In this document: piece by piece, positions 50,916 through 59,956 of the stretch
Numbering within the stretch: position 1 is the first letter of the stretch
Layout of the letters: the number at the start of each line of letters is the position of its first letter
Origin: Microbacterium esteraromaticum
GTDB taxonomy: Bacteria; Actinomycetota; Actinomycetes; Actinomycetales; Microbacteriaceae
Direction: 5' to 3'
Assembly: GCF_028747645.1 (NCBI RefSeq)
Contig: NZ_CP118100.1
Location: 1,674,001-1,738,000, forward strand
DNA length: 64,000 bases
Position numbers and translations under genes: made by a program
The notes under the pieces: model-generated
Database searches by the model: none
Seen by the model: the letters and a program-made list of their open reading frames with translations, nothing else
What the model was told of the DNA's origin: nothing

Positions 50916-52859
50916 TCAGCGACGATCGCTCAGTGGAACGTCGATCGCGTCGGTCTGCTCGGCGGCCTTCGCCACGGGAAGACGCGTACCACCGATCTGC
51001 GCGATGACGTCCGCCGTGATCTTCTCGACCGTCAGACCGGCATCGGCGAGGATCTCGTCACGCGTCGCGTGGTCGATGAACTCATCGGGGAGCCCCAGCT
51101 CATCCACGGCGGTGTCGACGCCGGACTCGCGCAGCACCTGCCGCACGCGTGTGCCGATACCTCCAGCGCGGATACCGTCTTCGAGCGTGATCACCAGACG
51201 GTGCCGCGCCGAGAGGTCGATCACCGACTGCTGCACCGGGATCACCCACCGCGGGTCGATGACCGTGACGCCGATTCCGTGCGTCTCGAGGCTCTGCGCG
51301 GCTTTCAGCCCCAGCTCAGCGAACGCACCGGTGGCGACGATGAGCACGTCCTCGGTGCTGCCGCGGAAGAGCACATCGGTGCCGTCCGCGCGGCGCTCCA
51401 CCGCGACGATCTCATGCGGCGTGTCACCCTTGGGGTAGCGGATGACCGTGGGCGCATCGTCGACGGCGACAGCCTCGTCGAGCGCTTCACGCAGACGCTC
51501 ACCGTCACGCGGTGCGGCGATGCGGATGCCGGGGACCATCTGCAACATGGCGAGATCCCAGACGCCGTGGTGGCTGGGGCCGTCCGGCCCCGTCACTCCG
51601 GCCCGGTCGAGCACGAACGTGACGCCCGCGCGGTGCAGGGCGACATCCATCAGCACCTGGTCGAACGCCCGGTTCATGAATGTGGCGTAGATGGCGACCA
51701 CTGGGTGCAGACCACCGAAGGCCAGCCCGGCGGCCGAGGCGACCGCGTGCTGTTCGGCGATACCGACGTCGTACACCCGGTCTGGGAACCGCTCGGCAAA
51801 GCGTGCCAGTCCCGTCGGTCGCAGCATCGCCGCGGTCATCGCGATCACCTTGTCATCGCGTGCGCCCGCGTCGACCAGCGCATCGGCGAACACCGACGTC
51901 CAGGACGTCCCCGATGACGACGACAGCGATCCGCCCGTCTTCGGGTCGATCCGCCCGACCGCGTGGAACTGGTCGGCGTCGTCGTCACGGGCCGGCTGGT
52001 AGCCGCGCCCCTTCTCGGTGATGGCGTGCACGATCACCGGTGCGCCGAAGTCCTTGGCCAGCTGCAGCGTCTCCAGCAGCGCGGGGATGTCGTGCCCATT
52101 CACGGGCCCCAGGTACTTGATGTCGAGGTTCGAGTAGAGCGCGGCATTGTTGGTGAACCGCGAGAGGAAACCATGGGTACCACCGCGCACACCGCGGAAC
52201 ATCGCACGCCCGAAGGGCCCGAACGCCCGGAACAACCGGTCGGAGCGCTTGTGCAGATCACGGTACGTGCTGGCGGTGCGCACTCGGTTCAGGTACCGCG
52301 ACATGCCGCCGATGGTGGGCGCATACGAGCGCCCGTTGTCATTGACGACGATCACGAGGTTGCGATCGTTGTCGTCGCTGATGTTGTTCAGTGCCTCCCA
52401 CGTCATGCCACCGGTGAGGGCTCCGTCGCCGACGACGGCCACGACGTGCCGATCCGCGCGGCCCGTCGCGGTGAGGGCGCGCGAGATACCGTCGGCCCAG
52501 CTGAGCGAGCTGGAGGCGTGCGAGGACTCGACGACGTCGTGGGCGCTCTCGGAGCGCTGCGGGTAGCCGGCCAGTCCGCCGCGCGAGCGCAGCTGCGAGA
52601 AGTCCTGCCGCCCGGTGAGCAGCTTGTGCACGTACGACTGGTGCCCGGTGTCGAAGATGAACGGGTCATCGGGCGACGAGAACACGCGGTGCAGCGCGAT
52701 CGTCAGTTCGACGACGCCGAGGTTCGGCCCCAGATGACCGCCCGTTCGGGCGACGTTCTCGACCAGGAATGCCCGGATCTCGTCAGCGAGCTCGGCAAGT
52801 TCTTCGGTGGAGAGACCGTCGAGGTCCCGAGGACCGGTGATGCCCGGCAGGATCGGCAT
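50916..52859 (-). CDS. dxs: 1-deoxy-D-xylulose-5-phosphate synthase
   Basis: TPP-dependent first enzyme of the MEP isoprenoid pathway, 647 residues. Motifs include FDTGHQSYVHKLLTGR, AVVGDGALTGGMTWEALNNI with GDG of the TPP motif and the following Asn residues, and the transketolase pyrimidine domain AEQHAVASAAGLAFGGLHPV. The C-terminal domain ends VTIEDGI-like (LVITLEDGIRAGGIGTRVRQ). ATG 52859 is fixed by GGAGG seven bases before it; GTG 52886 is an in-frame alternative. It follows acnA on the same strand after a strong terminator. PLP and isoprenoid pathways are both non-proteobacterial-type here: PLP is made by PdxST, not from DXP. Confidence 0.95.
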   Translation of the reverse strand: MPILPGITGPRDLDGLSTEELAELADEIRAFLVENVARTGGHLGPNLGVVELTIALHRVFSSPDDPFIFDTGHQSYVHKLLTGRQDFSQLRSRGGLAGYPQRSESAHDVVESSHASSSLSWADGISRALTATGRADRHVVAVVGDGALTGGMTWEALNNISDDNDRNLVIVVNDNGRSYAPTIGGMSRYLNRVRTASTYRDLHKRSDRLFRAFGPFGRAMFRGVRGGTHGFLSRFTNNAALYSNLDIKYLGPVNGHDIPALLETLQLAKDFGAPVIVHAITEKGRGYQPARDDDADQFHAVGRIDPKTGGSLSSSSGTSWTSVFADALVDAGARDDKVIAMTAAMLRPTGLARFAERFPDRVYDVGIAEQHAVASAAGLAFGGLHPVVAIYATFMNRAFDQVLMDVALHRAGVTFVLDRAGVTGPDGPSHHGVWDLAMLQMVPGIRIAAPRDGERLREALDEAVAVDDAPTVIRYPKGDTPHEIVAVERRADGTDVLFRGSTEDVLIVATGAFAELGLKAAQSLETHGIGVTVIDPRWVIPVQQSVIDLSARHRLVITLEDGIRAGGIGTRVRQVLRESGVDTAVDELGLPDEFIDHATRDEILADAGLTVEKITADVIAQIGGTRLPVAKAAEQTDAIDVPLSDRR

Positions 52860-52934
52860 GTAGGCGCCTCCGCGACTCGATTTCACGCGACACCAGTGGG
52901 CGTGCGCATCGCTCCAGTCTATCGCGGGACGACG

Positions 52935-52966
52935 GAGGGCTCGGATGCCGAAGCATCCGAGCCCTC
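52935..52966 (-). terminator. Terminator of acnA
   Basis: A perfect 14-bp stem (GAGGGCTCGGATGC with GCATCCGAGCCCTC) whose loop on the minus strand is TTCG closed by C-G, the extra-stable C(UUCG)G tetraloop. It starts 16 bases after the acnA stop. There is no T tract, as is common in Actinobacteria. Confidence 0.88.
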
Positions 52967-52981
52967 GTCGTGGACGCTGGA

Positions 52982-55816
52982 TCAGACCAGCGAACGCAGC
53001 ACGTACTGCAGGATTCCGCCGTTGCGGTAGTAGTCGGCCTCACCGGGGGTGTCGATGCGAACGACCGCATCGAACTCGACCGGCTGCTTGCCCTCGGGCG
53101 AGAACTCGCTCGGAACGGCCGTGACCTTGACGGTCTTCGGGGTCCTGCCCTCGTTGAGCTCGGTCAGACCGCTGATCGAGATGATCTCGGTACCGTCCAG
53201 GCCCAGCGACTCCCACGACTCACCGGCGGGGAACTGCAGCGGGACGACGCCCATGCCGATCAGGTTCGAGCGGTGGATGCGCTCGAAGCTCTCGGTGATG
53301 ACGGCCTTGACGCCCAGCAGCGTGGTGCCCTTGGCGGCCCAGTCACGCGACGAGCCCGAGCCGTACTCCTTGCCACCGAACACGACGAGCGGGGTGCCCT
53401 GCGCCTGGTAGTTCATGCTGGCGTCGTAGATGTACGCCTGCGGGCCACCGGCCTGGGTGAAGTCGCGCGTGAAGCCACCTTCGATCTGCTGGCCGTCGTT
53501 GACCGCCTTGACCATGGCGTTCTTCAGGCGGATGTTCGCGAACGTACCGCGGATCATCACCTCGTGGTTTCCGCGACGCGAACCGAAGGAGTTGAAGTCC
53601 TTGCGGTCGACGCCGTGCTCGGTGAGGTACTGCGCAGCCGGCGTTCCCGGTTTGATCGCACCGGCGGGCGAGATGTGGTCGGTCGTGACCGAGTCACCCA
53701 GCGTCGCCATCACGCGTGCGCCATCGATGTCGGTGACCGGGGTCAGCTCCATCGTCATGCCATCGAAGTACGGCGCCTTGCGCACGTAGGTCGAGTCGGC
53801 GTCCCACTCGAAGACCGGGCCGGTCGGGGTGGGCAGGCTCGTCCAGCGCTCGTCGCCGTCGAAGACGGTCGCGTACTGCTTGATGAACTGGTCGCGCGAG
53901 ATCGACGAGTCGATGATCTCCTGCACCTCTTCGGGCGCGGGCCAGATGTCCTTGAGGAAGACGTCGTTGCCGTCGGCGTCCTGGCCGAGGGCGTCGTTGT
54001 CGAAGTCGAAGTGCATCGAGCCGGCCAGCGCGTAGGCCACGACGAGCGGCGGCGAGGCCAGGTAGTTCATCTTCACGTCGGGGCTGATTCGACCCTCGAA
54101 GTTGCGGTTACCCGAGAGCACGGCGGTGACGGCGAGGTCGTGGTCGTTGATCGCGGCCGAGACCTCATCGATCAGCGGACCGGAGTTTCCGATGCAGATC
54201 GTGCAGCCGTAGCCCACCGTGTAGAAGCCGAGGCCCTCGAGGTCCTTGTTCAGGCCCGACTTCTCGTAGTAGTCGGTGACGACCTTCGAGCCGGGGCCGA
54301 GCGTGGTCTTGACCCAGGGCTTCTGCTTGAGGCCCTTCTGCAGCGCCTTGCGGGCGATCAAACCCGCGGCGATCATCACCGAGGGGTTCGACGTGTTGGT
54401 GCACGAGGTGATCGCGGCCAGGGTGACGGCACCGTTGTCGAGGATGTACTGCTCACCGGCGGGCGTCGTGACCGGCACGGGCTTCGACGCGTGCGCGGGT
54501 GCACCGCTGTTGATGTGCACCGGACGCGTGGTGGGCTCCTCTTCGCCGGGGACCTGACCCGGGTCGGATGCCGGGAACGAGTGCTTCGACTCGAGGTCGA
54601 CGATGTCCTCGCTGGTCGACGGCGTGGCGTAGTTCAGGATGTCCTTCTCGAACTGCTCCTTCGCCTCGGACAGCAGAATGCGGTCCTGCGGGCGCTTGGG
54701 GCCGGCGATCGAGGGCACCACGGTGCTGAGGTCGAGCTCCATGTACTCGCTGTAGACCGGCTCGTTGGCCGCGTCGTGCCAGAGGCCCTGCTCCTTGGCG
54801 TAGGTCTCGACGAGCGCGACGGCCTCGTCGGTACGACCGGTCAGGCGCAGGTAGTCGAGCGTGACGTCGTCGATCGGGAAGATGGCCGCCGTCGAGCCGA
54901 ACTCGGGCGACATGTTTCCGATCGTGGCGCGGTTGGCCAGCGGAACGGACGCCACACCGGCGCCGTAGAACTCGACGAACTTGCCGACCACGCCGTGCTG
55001 GCGCAGCATGTCGGTGATCGTGAGGACGACGTCGGTGGCGGTGACGCCCGCGGGGATCTCGCCCGTGAGCTTGAAGCCGACCACGCGCGGGATGAGCATC
55101 GACACGGGCTGGCCGAGCATGGCCGCCTCTGCCTCGATGCCGCCGACGCCCCAACCGAGCACGCCGAGGCCGTTGACCATGGTGGTGTGCGAGTCGGTGC
55201 CGACGCAGGTGTCGGGGTAGGCCTGCAGAACGCCGCCGTTGGTGCGGTCGTAGATGACCTTGGCGAGGTGCTCGATGTTGACCTGGTGGACGATGCCGGT
55301 GCCCGGGGGCACGACCTTGAAGTCCTGGAAGGCCGTCTGGCCCCAGCGCAGGAACTGGTAGCGCTCACCGTTGCGCTCGTACTCGATCTCAACGTTGCGC
55401 TCGAGGGCGTTCTCGCTACCGAAGAGGTCGGCGATGACCGAGTGGTCGATGACCATCTCGGCGGGCGAGAGCGGGTTGATCTTGTTGGCGTCGCCACCCA
55501 GGGCGGTGACGGCCTCACGCATGGTGGCGAGGTCGACGATGCAGGGCACACCGGTGAAGTCCTGCATGACCACGCGGGCCGGCGAGAACTGGATCTCGGT
55601 GTTCGGCTCAGCGGCGGCGTCCCACGATCCGAGCGCCTCGATCTGCGCCTTGGTGACGTTCGCGCCGTCCTCGGTGCGCAGCAGGTTCTCGAGCAGAACC
55701 TTCAGGCTGAACGGGAGTCTCTCGTGACCGGCGACCGTGTCGACGCGGAAGATCTCGTAGTCGGTGCTGCCGACCGTCAGGGTGCTCTTGGCACCGAAGC
55801 TGTTCACCGTGGACAC
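52982..55816 (-). CDS. acnA: Aconitate hydratase A
   Basis: TCA-cycle aconitase of the AcnA/IRP type, 944 residues, interconverting citrate and isocitrate. The [4Fe-4S] cysteines are in [14 protein letters not shown] and [13 protein letters not shown]. Other signatures are [20 protein letters not shown], the swivel-domain [19 protein letters not shown], and [23 protein letters not shown] 55816 follows AGAAGGAGACGTATTC. Upstream lie a 22-bp palindrome of MarR type and a DtxR-box-like sequence, so control by citrate-type ligands and iron is plausible. The gene ends in a UUCG-loop terminator before dxs. Confidence 0.96.
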   Translation of the reverse strand: MSTVNSFGAKSTLTVGSTDYEIFRVDTVAGHERLPFSLKVLLENLLRTEDGANVTKAQIEALGSWDAAAEPNTEIQFSPARVVMQDFTGVPCIVDLATMREAVTALGGDANKINPLSPAEMVIDHSVIADLFGSENALERNVEIEYERNGERYQFLRWGQTAFQDFKVVPPGTGIVHQVNIEHLAKVIYDRTNGGVLQAYPDTCVGTDSHTTMVNGLGVLGWGVGGIEAEAAMLGQPVSMLIPRVVGFKLTGEIPAGVTATDVVLTITDMLRQHGVVGKFVEFYGAGVASVPLANRATIGNMSPEFGSTAAIFPIDDVTLDYLRLTGRTDEAVALVETYAKEQGLWHDAANEPVYSEYMELDLSTVVPSIAGPKRPQDRILLSEAKEQFEKDILNYATPSTSEDIVDLESKHSFPASDPGQVPGEEEPTTRPVHINSGAPAHASKPVPVTTPAGEQYILDNGAVTLAAITSCTNTSNPSVMIAAGLIARKALQKGLKQKPWVKTTLGPGSKVVTDYYEKSGLNKDLEGLGFYTVGYGCTICIGNSGPLIDEVSAAINDHDLAVTAVLSGNRNFEGRISPDVKMNYLASPPLVVAYALAGSMHFDFDNDALGQDADGNDVFLKDIWPAPEEVQEIIDSSISRDQFIKQYATVFDGDERWTSLPTPTGPVFEWDADSTYVRKAPYFDGMTMELTPVTDIDGARVMATLGDSVTTDHISPAGAIKPGTPAAQYLTEHGVDRKDFNSFGSRRGNHEVMIRGTFANIRLKNAMVKAVNDGQQIEGGFTRDFTQAGGPQAYIYDASMNYQAQGTPLVVFGGKEYGSGSSRDWAAKGTTLLGVKAVITESFERIHRSNLIGMGVVPLQFPAGESWESLGLDGTEIISISGLTELNEGRTPKTVKVTAVPSEFSPEGKQPVEFDAVVRIDTPGEADYYRNGGILQYVLRSLV

Positions 55817-55892
55817 GAATACGTCTCCTTCTGAATCTGATGGAAGCGACAGGCGGTTCCATCTTGCTCGCCAAGGACGCGCCGCGGCTAGC

Positions 55893-55907
55893 AAGGTGTG
55901 CCTTACC
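55893..55907. promoter_or_regulatory. DtxR/IdeR-box-like sequence in the acnA leader
   Basis: AAGGTGTGCCTTACC matches 11 of 15 positions of the core iron-box consensus TAGGTTAGCCTAACC. It lies about 75 bases before the acnA start, inside the presumed 5' leader. Aconitase needs Fe-S clusters, so iron control makes sense, but the match is weak. Confidence 0.3.
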
Positions 55908-55944
55908 AGTGTGCGCCGCAGGAGCCCTCGCCGAAAGCCCGAAT

Positions 55945-55966
55945 TTTATCTTGATATCAAGATAAA
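55945..55966. promoter_or_regulatory. 22-bp perfect palindrome upstream of acnA (MarR-type operator)
   Basis: TTTATCTTGAT is followed at once by its exact inverse ATCAAGATAAA. The sequence is strikingly AT-rich for this genome. A TAAAAT -10 candidate overlaps its end on the minus strand, so binding would occlude the acnA promoter. The core CTTGATATCAAG resembles sites of UrtR/TamR-type MarR regulators; TamR controls aconitase in Streptomyces coelicolor. No MarR gene is in the window. Confidence 0.7.
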
Positions 55967-55993
55967 TCTAGCAGACCATGAGCCCGATAGCCG

Positions 55994-56755
55994 CTAGCCG
56001 CGATCGACGTAGAGCCGGCGTGTCACCAGCCACGTCGTCGCAAGCAGCGCGGCGAACAGCGGCAGCCCCATGATGAGCTTCACGGTGCCGAGTGTCGCCA
56101 CGTCCCCTTCGAAATAGAACGGCAGCTGAAATCCGAGACGCAACAGGAAGAGCCCCGCCCACGCCGCGGAGAGCCACGCGAAGGTGCGGCGCTTGCGGGC
56201 GTCCTGTCGCCAGGCCACGCCCTCGCCGACGAGGAAACCGACGATGATTCCGATGATCGGCCAGCGCACGAGCGCAGACACCAGGAACGCCAGACCATAC
56301 ACGATGTTGGTGATGAACCCGATGACGAACTGGTCCTCGGCCCGACCGGTGAACAGCGGGAGCCCGGCGGCGATCACGGCGGCGATCAGCCCCGAGAAGG
56401 CGGCCACCGGCGGTGACTTCATCGCGAGGCGCACGATAGCGAAAACCGCCGCGATACCCACCGAGAGTCCGAGTGCCAGCAGCAGCTGCTGAGTCGTGGT
56501 GTAGGTCACGACGAAGATCAGCAGAGGCAGCACCGATTCCATGACGCCGCGCCAGCCGCCGATGACCTGCCAGACCATGTGGCCGGTGGTCTGCTCGGTA
56601 TCCGGGTCGATGCCCGCGCGGCGCGCGGCCGAGCCCAGCGCCGTGCCGATCATCTCGGCCGCGGACGGCTCCGGAGGCGTCAGGCCGGCGGCCGCCTCTT
56701 CGGCGTCTCGGCTCGATGCCGGCGGATCGCTCGAGTCGCGCCCCGGATCGGTCAC
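55994..56755 (-). CDS. DUF3159 family membrane protein
   Basis: A 253-residue integral membrane protein with about five to six helices after a 40-residue Asp/Ser/Pro-rich N-terminus. Conserved DUF3159 stretches are HMVWQVIGGWRGVMESVLPL, TYTTTQQLLLALGLSVGIAA and FFITNIVYG-like (QFVIGFITNIVYGLAFLVSA), ending GLPLFAALLATTWLVTRRLY. Function unknown. It overlaps the DUF3710 gene by four bases. In many Actinobacteria an OB-fold gene and the trk potassium genes lie here; they are missing. Confidence 0.9.
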   Translation of the reverse strand: MTDPGRDSSDPPASSRDAEEAAAGLTPPEPSAAEMIGTALGSAARRAGIDPDTEQTTGHMVWQVIGGWRGVMESVLPLLIFVVTYTTTQQLLLALGLSVGIAAVFAIVRLAMKSPPVAAFSGLIAAVIAAGLPLFTGRAEDQFVIGFITNIVYGLAFLVSALVRWPIIGIIVGFLVGEGVAWRQDARKRRTFAWLSAAWAGLFLLRLGFQLPFYFEGDVATLGTVKLIMGLPLFAALLATTWLVTRRLYVDRG

Positions 56756-57339
56756 GCGGCGCCCGGCGTCGACGGCATCTTCAGCGGGATGAGATCACGC
56801 GGCGGCATCGGCGAGCCACCGCGCACCACGACGATGGATCGGAAGAGATCCTCGGCCTGCTCGGCGGCCGCGGGGTCGGATGCCGCGTCCCCACCAATCA
56901 CGCCGCGCAGGAACCACCGCGGTCCGTCGACGCCGACAAAGCGCGCCAGACGCATACCGGCCCCCTCGGCCGCCGTCGCCGGAACCTCGGCGAGCAGTTC
57001 TTTGCCCAGCGGCCCCTCACGCTCCTCGACGCGTCCACCCTGGTTGCGGATCTGGTCGCGCAGCTGCACGCGGGTCTCATCCCACAGTCCGCGGGTGCGC
57101 GGTGCGGCGAAGGGCTGCACCTGCAACGTGGATCCCGCGTAGTCCAGCCCGACGGCCACGATGCGCTTGCTCTGCTCCTCGACCTCGAGACGCAGGTTCA
57201 GTCCCTCACGCGGAAGCACCTTGATGCCGCCGAGGTCGATGTACGGGCGTACGGGGTTCGCCTCGGAGTCGTCAAAAGGACCCGCCTCGGCACGATCGGC
57301 CGGCGCAGACTTCAGCGTGGGTTCGATCTCTTCAGTCAT
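56752..57339 (-). CDS. DUF3710 family protein
   Basis: A 195-residue soluble protein of the actinobacterial DUF3710 family, unknown function. Signatures are VRPYIDLGGIKVLPREGLNL, IVAVGLDYAGSTLQVQPFAA, PRTRGLWDETRVQLRDQIRN and RFVGVDGPRWFLRGVIGG. The first 30 residues are acidic. It overlaps dut and the DUF3159 gene by four bases each, so dut-DUF3710-DUF3159 is one coupled operon, a conserved actinobacterial set. Confidence 0.91.
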   Translation of the reverse strand: MTEEIEPTLKSAPADRAEAGPFDDSEANPVRPYIDLGGIKVLPREGLNLRLEVEEQSKRIVAVGLDYAGSTLQVQPFAAPRTRGLWDETRVQLRDQIRNQGGRVEEREGPLGKELLAEVPATAAEGAGMRLARFVGVDGPRWFLRGVIGGDAASDPAAAEQAEDLFRSIVVVRGGSPMPPRDLIPLKMPSTPGAA

Positions 57340-57785
57340 TCGCTCTTTCCCTGGGTATAGCCGGTGGATCCGAAACCTCCGTCGCCGCGGACGCTGTCCG
57401 GCAGGGCTTCGACGGGTTCGAACCGTGCCTGGACGACAGGCATGATGATCAGCTGTGCGATCCGATCACCGACGGCCACATCGTACGCCTGCTTGCTGTC
57501 GGTATTCAGCAGGGTCACCTTGATCTCGCCGCGGTATCCAGCATCAACGGTGCCCGGAGTGTTGACCACCGTGATGCCGTGCTTCACCGCAAGTCCGCTG
57601 CGCGGCACGACGAAGGCCGCGTAGCCTTCGGGCAGGGCGACGCGGACGCCAGTGGGCACCAGCGCCCGCTCCCCCGGTTCGAGCCGCACGGCCTCGGTCG
57701 AGACGAGATCGGCGCCGGCATCCCCCGGGTGGGCGTAAGCCGGGACGTTCGCGGCGATAATGGGAACAGTAACGGAATGAGTCAC
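57336..57785 (-). CDS. dut: dUTP diphosphatase
   Basis: Trimeric dUTPase, 149 residues, hydrolysing dUTP to dUMP to keep uracil out of DNA. The five motifs are visible: AHPGDAGADLVS (I), PRSGLAVKHG (III region, after VPTGVRVALPEG), NTPGTVDAGYRGEIKVTLLN (with the catalytic Asp and Tyr), GDRIAQLIIMP (IV) and the C-terminal Gly-rich GDGGFGSTGY (V). GTG 57785 is the start. It is divergent from and slightly overlaps the possible starts of the DUF3093 gene. Confidence 0.95.
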   Translation of the reverse strand: MTHSVTVPIIAANVPAYAHPGDAGADLVSTEAVRLEPGERALVPTGVRVALPEGYAAFVVPRSGLAVKHGITVVNTPGTVDAGYRGEIKVTLLNTDSKQAYDVAVGDRIAQLIIMPVVQARFEPVEALPDSVRGDGGFGSTGYTQGKSE

Positions 57786-57797
57786 CCCATGAGGCTA

Positions 57798-58268
57798 ATG
57801 CAGAACACCGAACGTGCCACGAGCGAGACCTACCGCGAACGGCTGACGCCGAGCCTGTGGATGCTGGTGACGATCGCCCTGGCCGGCCCCATGGTGTCAC
57901 TGGTATTCGTGCCGGTCGGTGCAGAGTTCGCACTCCTGCTGGGCGCCGCAGTCTCGCTGGTCCTGGTCTCACTGAGCATCGTGCTCTCGCCGAAGCTCCG
58001 GGTGGTCGGCACTGTTCTGCACGCCGGGCGGGCGCACATCGACGCCCGTTGGTTGGGTGAGCCCGAGGAGTTCGTCGGCGATGACGCGCGCGATCGTCGC
58101 ACCCGTGACATCGCTCGCGACGGCTGGCACCTGTTGCGTGGCGGCATCGATGGCGTCATCGTGGTGCCGGTGACCGACCCGGCCGACCCGATGCGCAGCT
58201 GGACTCTCTCGACGCGCACTCCCGACCGCCTCGCGGCGGCGATCCGCGACGCGCGCGCCGCAGCCTGA
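57798..58268 (+). CDS. DUF3093 family membrane protein
   Basis: A 156-residue protein with two adjacent helices (about residues 15-60: LWMLVTIALAGPMVSLVFVP, then FALLLGAAVSLVLVSLSIVL) and a C-terminal soluble domain (HAGRAHIDARWLGEPEEFVG, RDGWHLLRGGIDGVIVVPVT). DUF3093 members are actinobacterial and uncharacterised. ATG 57798 follows GAGG; in-frame ATGs at 57777 and 57789 are possible, the first overlapping the dut start on the other strand. The invariable neighbour dut suggests co-regulation only. Confidence 0.87.
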   Translation: MQNTERATSETYRERLTPSLWMLVTIALAGPMVSLVFVPVGAEFALLLGAAVSLVLVSLSIVLSPKLRVVGTVLHAGRAHIDARWLGEPEEFVGDDARDRRTRDIARDGWHLLRGGIDGVIVVPVTDPADPMRSWTLSTRTPDRLAAAIRDARAAA

Positions 58269-58316
58269 GCCCGGCGGTCTCGGCAGCGGTCGGACCGCAG
58301 ACCCCGGGAAACAGAA

Positions 58317-58347
58317 CGCGCCCCTGGGCCAGTCAGGCCGGGGCGCG
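58317..58347. terminator. Bidirectional terminator between DUF3093 and DUF4193 genes
   Basis: An 8-bp outer stem (CGCGCCCC with GGGGCGCG), a 2-base bulge and a 4-bp inner stem (GGCC with GGCC) around agtca. It lies between converging genes, 49 and 21 bases from their stops. Confidence 0.7.
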
Positions 58348-58367
58348 GTCGGTCGAAGGAAAGTGCC

Positions 58368-58661
58368 TCAGGCGGCGCATTCCTTGCAGATGGGACCTTC
58401 CGGGCCCTCATGGTCGAGCTGCGAGCGGTGCTTCACGAGGAAGCAGCTCATGCAGGTGAACTCGTCCTGCTGGGCCGGGAGCACGACGACGTCGAGCTCC
58501 ACATCTGAAAGGTCCGCACCGGGGAGCTCGAACCCCGTGGGGTTGTCCGAGTCCTCGACATCGCCAGCGCCGGGCTGGGTGTTCGGCACACGCTCCTTGA
58601 GTGCTTCGATCGACTCGGAGTCGTCTTCGCTCTTTCGGGGTGCGTCGTAGTCGGTTGCCAT
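58368..58661 (-). CDS. DUF4193 family zinc-finger-like protein
   Basis: A 97-residue acidic protein of the actinobacterial DUF4193 family. The C-terminus carries two CxxC pairs, FTCMSCFLVKHRSQL and GPICKECAA, likely a zinc site. The N-terminal half is acidic and probably disordered (MATDYDAPRKSEDDSESIEA), followed by ELPGADLSDVELDVVVLPAQ. The start ATG 58661 matches the conserved MATDYD; an overlapping open frame upstream is antisense to sepH. Its function is unknown; it is commonly next to sepH, dut or sigA. Confidence 0.88.
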   Translation of the reverse strand: MATDYDAPRKSEDDSESIEALKERVPNTQPGAGDVEDSDNPTGFELPGADLSDVELDVVVLPAQQDEFTCMSCFLVKHRSQLDHEGPEGPICKECAA

Positions 58662-58869
58662 GCGGTGGGTCTCCACTTCCGTGGTACAAGAGGGGTGGGT
58701 TGGGAGGTGCCGTTTCGGGTGTACGGCGGCCATAGTTTGCACGAATGCGGAGCGTTTCGCAAATGCTCGTGCACTCTCCCGGGCAAACTCGCGGCGCGCC
58801 CGCGCTATTCCCGGGTGCGCACAGGCACGCATGACACGATGAACCCCTACCCACCAGAGGGGCATTGGC

Positions 58870-59931
58870 ATGGAAAACGTCACCATCGTCGGAACAGAAG
58901 CAGGGGTCCTCGTCCTTGCTACTGAGTCCGGACAGCGCTTCGCGCTGCCCATCGACGACGTGCTGCATCGTGAAGTACGTCGCGCCACCCGCCAGGCCGA
59001 GCCCACGGCCGCGCGTCTCGCGGCGAGTCCGCGCGATATCCAGGCGCATATCCGCGCCGGCCTGTCCGCCGCAGAGGTCGCGGCGCTGCTCGGCGTCAGC
59101 GAATCGGATGTGGCCCGCTTCGAGGGCCCCGTGCTCGCCGAGCGCGAGCACATCGTCGGCCAGGCACTCGCCGTGCCCGTGCTCATCGGCAGCGATGTCG
59201 AGCCCGACGCCCAGCCGACGTTCGGCACTGCCGTGCGCGACAAGCTCGCCGACCTCGCTGCGACCGACGAGCGCTGGGTGAGCTGGAAGGACGAGTCCGG
59301 CTGGACCGTCAAACTCGAGTTCACCGCGAACGAGGTCGCGCACGACGCCCGTTGGGCGTTCGACCCCCGCCGCAGCACATTGTCGCCCTCGAATGCTGAA
59401 GCCGTGCAGCTGTCTCGACAGGGATCGCTTCCGGACGGTCTGATCCCGCGCCTGCGCGCGGTCGATGACGAGCGCGTCTCGCCGTACAAGGACGACAGCC
59501 GATTCGACTCCGGCGCATTCGGTCCACGCCTGCTGCCGAAGCCCGACGAGCACACCGACGACGCTTCGGTCGAGGCGGAGCACTCCAGCGCCGCTGCCCA
59601 GGCGGCCGCTGCCCGACGTGCCCCCGAGGATCATCAGCCCAGCGCCGAGACCGCAGATCTGCTCGAGGCGCTTCGGCGCCGCCGTGGCCAGCGCGAGTCC
59701 GCGCCGCTGCTCGACGACAACGACGGCGATGAAGCCGCGCCGATTGCGCTGTTCGACAGCGCCGAAAACGAGCCGGAACCGGCTGATGAGACTCCCACCG
59801 AGCAGCCCTCGACGTCGGGAAAGCCGGCGCCCCGTGGCGACAGCGGTGATGCCGGTGGCGGTCGACGCAAGCGTCGAAACGCGATGCCGAGCTGGGATGA
59901 GATCGTCTTCGGCGCACGCACCGACGACTAG
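58870..59931 (+). CDS. sepH: Septation protein SepH
   Basis: Actinobacterial SepH (formerly DUF3071), a cell-division protein that binds FtsZ and stimulates its assembly. It is 353 residues. The conserved N-terminal DUF3071 domain (1-165) contains RFALPIDDVLHREVRRATRQ and a helix-turn-helix, IRAGLSAAEVAALLGVSESD. The rest is acidic, low-complexity and disordered, ending in the conserved basic-aromatic tail RRNAMPSWDEIVFGARTDD. ATG 58870 follows GGGGCATTGGC. The 200 bases upstream hold inverted repeats (TGCACGA/TCGTGCA; GTTTGC/GCAAAC) of unknown meaning. Confidence 0.92.
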   Translation: MENVTIVGTEAGVLVLATESGQRFALPIDDVLHREVRRATRQAEPTAARLAASPRDIQAHIRAGLSAAEVAALLGVSESDVARFEGPVLAEREHIVGQALAVPVLIGSDVEPDAQPTFGTAVRDKLADLAATDERWVSWKDESGWTVKLEFTANEVAHDARWAFDPRRSTLSPSNAEAVQLSRQGSLPDGLIPRLRAVDDERVSPYKDDSRFDSGAFGPRLLPKPDEHTDDASVEAEHSSAAAQAAAARRAPEDHQPSAETADLLEALRRRRGQRESAPLLDDNDGDEAAPIALFDSAENEPEPADETPTEQPSTSGKPAPRGDSGDAGGGRRKRRNAMPSWDEIVFGARTDD

Positions 59932-59956
59932 AACGCCGCGCCCGCCGGGGTGCGAA

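Noticed and set aside
52970..55834. A 954-codon open frame on the plus strand opposite acnA
   Set aside because: It is an antisense shadow produced by GC-rich third positions of acnA. The translation is rich in Arg, Asp, Val and Leu with no recognisable motif, while the minus strand encodes an intact aconitase.
58735..58788. Nested inverted repeats upstream of sepH (GTTTGC/GCAAAC, TGCACGA/TCGTGCA)
   Set aside because: Arms are short (6-7 bp) and loosely spaced, within chance expectation for a 200-base region. Mentioned in the sepH entry only.
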